Assembly: GCA_020216575.1 (NCBI GenBank) | Contig: JAIUYC010000118.1 | Span: forward strand, 1 to 8,283 | DNA: 8,283 bases | Direction: 5' to 3' | Source: Coleofasciculus sp. S288 | GTDB lineage: Bacteria > Cyanobacteriota > Cyanobacteriia > Cyanobacteriales > Coleofasciculaceae | Shown here: one piece after another, positions 1-3,379 of the stretch | How the letters are laid out: each line of letters starts with the position of its first letter | Numbering within the stretch: the first letter of the stretch is position 1 | Notes under the pieces: model-generated | Told to the model about the DNA's origin: nothing | Database searches by the model: none | The model's input: only the letters and a program-made list of their open reading frames with translations | Translations under genes and position numbers: made by a program

Positions 1-145
1 GTTCCCGATGCAAAAAAACTGGGTTTTCTGGACAAGATATCTACATGAGTTATTAAAATTATTTCCTAATAAATCAAGTATTAATATTAAGTAAAAGAGA
101 AATAATTTCATAATACCCACAAGGGGTGTTAATAAAACTTAACTC

Positions 146-1249
146 ATGACACTCAATTTTCGCTTTGCGGTGGTCAGCGACCTGCATGTCGGGTTACCTC
201 ATACCATCTGGGATCATCCCAGTCGGTTTCATCTTGTGGAAATTAGCATTCCAGCGCTAGAGCTAATCATGGAACACTTGAAGCAGCAGAAGCTCGACTT
301 CCTTCTGCTTCCTGGTGACTTAACCCAGCACGGTGAACCAGACAATCACGCTTGGTTGCAAAAGTGGTTGAGCCAGCTTCCTTTTCCGGTTTATGTTGTA
401 CCGGGAAACCATGATGTACCGAGTTTGTTACCTGATGGAGGGTCTATTGGACTCAACGATTTTCCCTACTACTACCGTCAATTTGGCTATTCCAATCCGG
501 AACAATTGTACTATACCTGTGAAGTGATGCCAGGAGTGCAGCTGATTGGGCTAAATTCCAATCAATTTGATGACTCTGGCCAACAGCTAGGGCATCTGGA
601 CGAACAGCAATTAGTGTGGCTGGAGCAGGTACTGAGCCAAAACAAAGGGAAGTTAGTGCTGGTGATGGTACACCACAACGTGGTAGAACACATGCCCGGT
701 CAAGCGAACCATCCACTGGGACGCCGATATATGTTGGACAATGCTCCAGTGCTACGGAAAATTCTCAAGACGGCTGGGGTCAATTTAGTGTTTACGGGTC
801 ACTTGCACGTTCAAGATGTTGCTTACCAGGACGGCATCTACGATATCACGACGGGTTCAGTCGTAAGCTATCCTCACCCCTACCGCATCTTGCAGTTGCG
901 CACAAATGAGCGAGGAAAAAGATGGTTGCAGATTGAGTCGTATCGGGTTGAGTCAGTACCGGGTTGGGAAAATCTGTCTCAGCGATCGCGAGAATGGGTG
1001 GGCGATCGCTCTTATCCCTTCACATTGAGACTCCTCACCGATCCACCGTTAAGTTTATCGACAGCAGAGGCCGAAAAACTCGCCCCCAGCCTGCGTTACT
1101 TCTGGGCGAACATTGCGGCAGGCGACGCTCTATTTCACTTTCCAGAGTTTTCCCCAGCTGCCCGTCGCTACTTCGAGGCATTCAGCGCCCTCACCAACGA
1201 TGGTAAACCTGCCCTGATTGACAATCATACGACGTTGCTGTTGGGTTAA
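146..1249 (+). CDS. Calcineurin-like metallophosphoesterase (cyclic-nucleotide phosphodiesterase-like)
   Basis: Predicted dinuclear-metal phosphoesterase of 367 residues. All signature motifs are present in order: SDLH (D12, H14), GDLTQHGE (D58), GNHD (N88, H89), VHHN (H176) and GHLH (H219, H221). Together they form the usual two-metal site, so it should be an active hydrolase. The spacing resembles class III cyclic-nucleotide phosphodiesterases (CpdA/Icc group), but motifs alone do not fix the substrate: cAMP, another phosphodiester or a phosphomonoester are all possible. There is no signal peptide or membrane segment, so it is probably cytoplasmic. About 100 residues after the core (roughly 262-367) match no motif I know. 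The start is firm: an in-frame TAA lies at 140-142, and the beta-strand leading to SDLH begins within eight residues of this ATG. No good Shine-Dalgarno is seen (AAGGGG at 121-126 is too far away). It converges on the FIST gene. Confidence 0.93.
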   Translation: MTLNFRFAVVSDLHVGLPHTIWDHPSRFHLVEISIPALELIMEHLKQQKLDFLLLPGDLTQHGEPDNHAWLQKWLSQLPFPVYVVPGNHDVPSLLPDGGSIGLNDFPYYYRQFGYSNPEQLYYTCEVMPGVQLIGLNSNQFDDSGQQLGHLDEQQLVWLEQVLSQNKGKLVLVMVHHNVVEHMPGQANHPLGRRYMLDNAPVLRKILKTAGVNLVFTGHLHVQDVAYQDGIYDITTGSVVSYPHPYRILQLRTNERGKRWLQIESYRVESVPGWENLSQRSREWVGDRSYPFTLRLLTDPPLSLSTAEAEKLAPSLRYFWANIAAGDALFHFPEFSPAARRYFEAFSALTNDGKPALIDNHTTLLLG

Positions 1250-1270
1250 AGGTTACAGGTTTTTGAGGTT

Positions 1271-1313
1271 TGACTAGTAACTCTTTCCAACCTGACAACT
1301 AACGACTGACACC
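1271..1313. repeat. Degenerate 7-nt repeats between convergent genes
   Basis: The 76-bp gap between the two convergent stop codons contains 7-nt units of the form TGACNNN/TAACNNN: TGACTAG and TAACTCT at 1271-1284, then TGACAAC, TAACGAC and TGACACC at 1293-1313. Short tandem heptads of this kind are common in cyanobacterial intergenic DNA. I see no strong hairpin followed by a T-tract here, so no intrinsic terminator is called for either gene. Confidence 0.45.
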
Positions 1314-1325
1314 CGTTAAAAGCCC

Positions 1326-2606
1326 TCAAAACGATGTATTTTTTTGACGGCAAATCCCGAACACGGAGGTGTAAGCGTGCAGGAACGTACTGCCACTCAC
1401 CGGTCCAATTTCTCCATTACAGAAAAACCCAACCAGTTGAGTTGTTTGCATGTAACGGCGGAACAGTTGAGAATCAAAACCGGGTTTCCCATACAGCCCT
1501 TCTCCTCGTCCTAGGCAGGAGAACATCAAGGCATTAGCGGCATCTGACGTGTCAGGTGCTTCTTGTTTATAACGCTGGAGAACGAGTTCTAAGTCTTCTG
1601 CTGAGGTATGGGCATCGCGGAGGTGGAACTGGATGCGCTGACCGGGGCGGACGCGATCGCCAATTGCGATCGCCCCTACTCTGGGATCAACTCCCAACAT
1701 ATTGCGGATGAGAAAGTCTCCGTGATGTAGCTGCTGCTTGAACTCATCTCGCGCCACACCAACAAACAACGAATGTTGTGCCAACTGTCGGTCTTCTTCA
1801 CTGAGTTCTTGGAGCAAATCGCGCAGGATTTCCAGAGGCGGACGTGCCTTAGCCTCGCCAATTCCTTTGGCAGCGCTATCTGGCTCCGCCAATTCCAGCA
1901 TGATGTTCCGCTCACCTTTGGTCACCTGATAAATCTGACCGATAGGACGGCATCCCTGTGCCACAATAGTTTCTAAAACAATATTGCCGCTCAATGCAAC
2001 CCCGACTGTTCCGTCCCGGTAGAGAGAGGGGGCGCGGGGTTTCTTTTCATAGTGATAAAACAACCCGCTTTGAACACCCATCGTGCTAGCACTTGCCAGC
2101 CCTCCTACTTTAATTGACCCGGGATAGGCAAAATCTAACCCTTGAACTAGGTCACCAATTCCAGAGGAGAAGGGTTCAGCTAACAAAATAAACTGAGGGT
2201 ACTCTTGAGGAGAAACACCAACTAAGTCCACCCAGGCATCTGGAGGACTGTCTAGGTCTGGTAATTCGTCAGGAGAGATATGAAAGGCATGGACATTAAC
2301 ATCAGGCAGGTGAGCTAGGCTGAGGCTGAGGGCGGGAGCTGCTTCCACTTCCTGCGCATCTCCCTCTACGTTCATCCCAATAATGCCACTTCCACCACAG
2401 CCGATAATCACCGGTACCGATAGACGTTCTTTGAGTAGGGGCATCAGACGGGGATATTCGCTTGCGAAGGCAGACGAGATGAACACCAAACCTAAGTTGG
2501 CTGGCACTGGTAACAACTGTTCGGCGCGGTTTACCACTTCCGCAACTGCCGCTTCCAAAGAGGGACGGGTTGATAAGGCATTAGCCCACTTAATCGGATT
2601 AGCCAT
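1326..2606 (-). CDS. FIST N- and C-domain sensory protein
   Basis: A 426-residue FIST-domain protein. The FIST family was defined as a ligand-binding sensory module, thought to bind small molecules such as amino acids; that is family knowledge, not shown here. FIST_N spans roughly residues 36-240, with CGGSGIIG (70-77), KVGGLASAS (166-174) and VGVALSGNI (201-209). FIST_C follows at roughly 245-415, with FSCLGRGEGLYGKPGFDS (362-379) and the characteristic GFFCNGEIGPVSG (393-405) plus TFLHAYTSVFGI (407-418). It is a stand-alone FIST protein: no kinase, GGDEF, methyl-accepting or HTH domain is attached, and no signal peptide or membrane segment is seen, so any output partner must be encoded elsewhere. 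The ATG at 2606 is the first start after an in-frame TAG about 36 nt upstream. It has no clear Shine-Dalgarno. The gene is divergent from cp12 across 432 bp. Confidence 0.95.
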   Translation of the reverse strand: MANPIKWANALSTRPSLEAAVAEVVNRAEQLLPVPANLGLVFISSAFASEYPRLMPLLKERLSVPVIIGCGGSGIIGMNVEGDAQEVEAAPALSLSLAHLPDVNVHAFHISPDELPDLDSPPDAWVDLVGVSPQEYPQFILLAEPFSSGIGDLVQGLDFAYPGSIKVGGLASASTMGVQSGLFYHYEKKPRAPSLYRDGTVGVALSGNIVLETIVAQGCRPIGQIYQVTKGERNIMLELAEPDSAAKGIGEAKARPPLEILRDLLQELSEEDRQLAQHSLFVGVARDEFKQQLHHGDFLIRNMLGVDPRVGAIAIGDRVRPGQRIQFHLRDAHTSAEDLELVLQRYKQEAPDTSDAANALMFSCLGRGEGLYGKPGFDSQLFRRYMQTTQLVGFFCNGEIGPVSGSTFLHAYTSVFGICRQKNTSF

Positions 2607-2621
2607 TGGTTTTACACAAAC

Positions 2622-2653
2622 GGGCAGGCAAGCCCACTAGTTTAAGCCGTGGG
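2622..2653 (-). promoter_or_regulatory. Overlapping hairpins in the FIST 5' leader
   Basis: Two small stems share the same CCC (2633-2635). One pairs GGGC (2622-2625) with GCCC (2632-2635) around a 6-nt loop. The other pairs CCCAC (2633-2637) with GTGGG (2649-2653) around an 11-nt loop. They cannot form together. The segment lies 16-47 nt upstream of the FIST ATG and would be in its mRNA leader. It could be regulatory, or the degraded end of an IS200/IS605-type element, whose ends often carry a short CCCAC/GTGGG hairpin. Confidence 0.35.
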
Positions 2654-2744
2654 ATGGATTGTTTTTTGACTTGAGCTTTATATAAATATTCTAAATTTAA
2701 TACATCTACCATTTCCGTAATTGCTAGCGACAAAACAAAAAACA

Positions 2745-2760
2745 AAAATCTTAAAAAAAA
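2745..2760. repeat. 16-nt direct repeat, copy 1
   Basis: AAAATCTT followed by eight A residues. The same 16 bases recur at 2860-2875, 115 bp downstream. The A-tract could bend the DNA upstream of the possible cp12 promoter. The low-complexity sequence means chance or slippage cannot be excluded. Confidence 0.6.
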
Positions 2761-2833
2761 TGATAACGGGTTCTGTCACTCGCAAACTTTTAACATAAGT
2801 TAATATATAAAATGGAGTTAGTCGCACATAACA

Positions 2834-2848
2834 CTCACCACGGGTGAG
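2834..2848. promoter_or_regulatory. Inverted repeat, possible operator
   Basis: CTCACC-ACG-GGTGAG is a perfect 6-bp inverted repeat with a 3-nt spacer. It starts about 23 bp after the TATAAA-like box at 2806-2811, where a repressor could block cp12 transcription. It could equally be a small hairpin in the leader RNA. No known cyanobacterial operator is recognised in it. Confidence 0.4.
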
Positions 2849-2859
2849 ACAGGGTTGGC

Positions 2860-2875
2860 AAAATCTTAAAAAAAA
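2860..2875. repeat. 16-nt direct repeat, copy 2
   Basis: Identical to 2745-2760, with one extra A at 2876. The two copies bracket the possible cp12 promoter box and the inverted repeat at 2834-2848. Confidence 0.6.
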
Positions 2876-2890
2876 AGTCAATCCTGGCTA

Positions 2891-2932
2891 GGAGCTGCTA
2901 TTTTGCGATATCAAATAGCTAAGCAGCACTCC
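2891..2932 (+). promoter_or_regulatory. Imperfect hairpin in the probable cp12 leader
   Basis: GCTATTT (2897-2903) pairs perfectly with AAATAGC (2913-2919). It is extended inward by G2905-C2912 with one bulged T, leaving a CGATAT loop. GGAG (2891-2894) can close the base with CTCC (2929-2932). An alternative stem, GCTGCT (2894-2899) with AGCAGC (2922-2927), competes with the main one. If transcription starts near 2815 this lies in the mRNA leader. No T-tract follows, so it is not a terminator. Confidence 0.4.
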
Positions 2933-2963
2933 AGTGTGTGAGTAACAACGCGGTAGTACCTGA

Positions 2964-2977
2964 TTGGAAATTTCCAA
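2964..2977. promoter_or_regulatory. 14-bp perfect palindrome upstream of cp12
   Basis: TTGGAAATTTCCAA is a perfect 14-bp palindrome ending 61 bp before the cp12 ATG. Its symmetry and position suit a binding site for a dimeric regulator. It could also place a -35-like TTGGAA upstream of TAATAT (2990-2995), but that 20-bp spacing is too long for a standard promoter. The regulator is not identifiable from sequence. Confidence 0.4.
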
Positions 2978-3038
2978 AACGGTCAGCACTAATATCAAAT
3001 TTCTTGTACTTTAGGACAGTTATCAGCAAAGGAAGACA

Positions 3039-3266
3039 ATGAGCAACATTGAAGAAAAAATTGAACAAGAACGCAGCCAAGCACGGGCTGTTTGTGATGC
3101 CCAAGGCGCCGCGTCTGGTGATTGTGCGGCAGCTTGGGATGCTGTAGAAGAACTGCAAGCCGAAGCAGCACACCAGCGGCAGAAAGACGGCAAGCAAAAA
3201 ACTAACTTTGAGAAGTATTGTGACGCTAACCCCGACGCAGACGAGTGCCGGGTGTACGACGAATAA
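3039..3266 (+). CDS. cp12: CP12, redox-dependent Calvin cycle regulator
   Basis: CP12 is a small, largely disordered protein that brings glyceraldehyde-3-phosphate dehydrogenase and phosphoribulokinase together in an inactive complex in the dark or under oxidising conditions, and releases them when reduced by thioredoxin. This 75-residue protein has the normal length and both cysteine pairs: C19/C29 in the N-terminal half and C61/C70 in the C-terminal half. The helical AWDAVEELQ motif (32-40) is intact. So is the GAPDH-binding tail from about 63 to 75 (NPDADECRVYDE ending), whose last residues enter the GAPDH active site in known complexes. It is therefore predicted to bind both enzymes. AAAGGAA (3028-3034) is a suitable ribosome binding site just ahead of the ATG. 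It stands alone: the neighbour upstream is divergent, and hairpins follow the stop. The long structured leader suggests regulated expression. Confidence 0.97.
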   Translation: MSNIEEKIEQERSQARAVCDAQGAASGDCAAAWDAVEELQAEAAHQRQKDGKQKTNFEKYCDANPDADECRVYDE

Positions 3267-3292
3267 CGTTCGTCCTGTTTGCGATCGCATAC

Positions 3293-3320
3293 CCCCTTTT
3301 TGGATTCATCCATTAAGGGG
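3293..3320 (+). terminator. First hairpin after cp12
   Basis: CCCCTT (3293-3298) pairs with AAGGGG (3315-3320), and TGGAT (3301-3305) pairs with ATCCA (3308-3312). They are separated by a symmetric T-T internal loop and capped by only two bases. The hairpin starts 26 nt after the cp12 stop. Only TTT follows, so by itself it is a weak terminator; it may act with the next hairpin or protect the mRNA 3' end. Confidence 0.5.
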
Positions 3321-3323
3321 TTT

Positions 3324-3369
3324 AGCAGCTGGAAGTCTCTTAAGGAGCTTCCAGCTGCTTGTTTGTTGA
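3324..3369 (+). terminator. Intrinsic terminator of cp12
   Basis: AGCAGCTGGAAG (3324-3335) and CTTCCAGCTGCT (3348-3359) form a perfect 12-bp stem. CTC/GAG pairs extend it inside a short loop, and T-rich TTGTTTGTTG follows (from 3360). The T-rich side is on the plus strand, so it should end cp12 transcription. On the minus strand the hairpin follows the GHL10 stop codon but is succeeded by AAACCCC, so terminator activity in that direction is less likely. Confidence 0.78.
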
Positions 3370-3379
3370 GAAACAACAT

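Larger units (their letters stand above)
2607..3038. other. Divergent FIST / cp12 intergenic region, promoter- and structure-rich
   Basis: These 432 bp contain no convincing gene. They must hold the promoters for both flanking genes. The centre is A/T-rich with several A-tracts. Structures listed separately are two overlapping hairpins just upstream of FIST, a 16-nt direct repeat, a 6+6 inverted repeat, a long imperfect hairpin and a 14-bp palindrome. For cp12 a TATAAA-like -10 lies at 2806-2811, without a good -35. A second TAATAT lies at 2990-2995, 20 bp after TTGGAA. For FIST the AT-rich TATATAAA stretch around 2679-2687 is the only -10-like candidate. None of these promoters is secure. 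Confidence 0.6.

Noticed and set aside
101..145. Promoter (CATAAT at 109-114) and Shine-Dalgarno (AAGGGG at 121-126) for the metallophosphoesterase
   Set aside because: No -35 element is recognisable, and the purine stretch is 19 nt from the ATG, too far to set the start. Left as possibilities only.
616..1206. Alternative plus-strand reading frames inside the metallophosphoesterase gene
   Set aside because: They are out-of-frame shadows of a gene whose catalytic motifs are intact in the main frame.
2666..2692. Plus-strand promoter TTGACT with downstream TATAAA or TATTCT
   Set aside because: The spacings (9 or 15 bp) are too short for a standard promoter, and it would sit about 350 bp upstream of cp12.
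2678..2881. 67-codon minus-strand reading frame in the FIST/cp12 gap
   Set aside because: It runs through A/T-rich regulatory-looking DNA with A-tracts read as Phe/Lys. I see no ribosome binding site and no recognisable domain.
2919..3379. Minus-strand reading frames of 118-123 codons opposite cp12
   Set aside because: They are antisense to a clear CP12 gene, run across its terminator hairpins, and their sequences show no domain.
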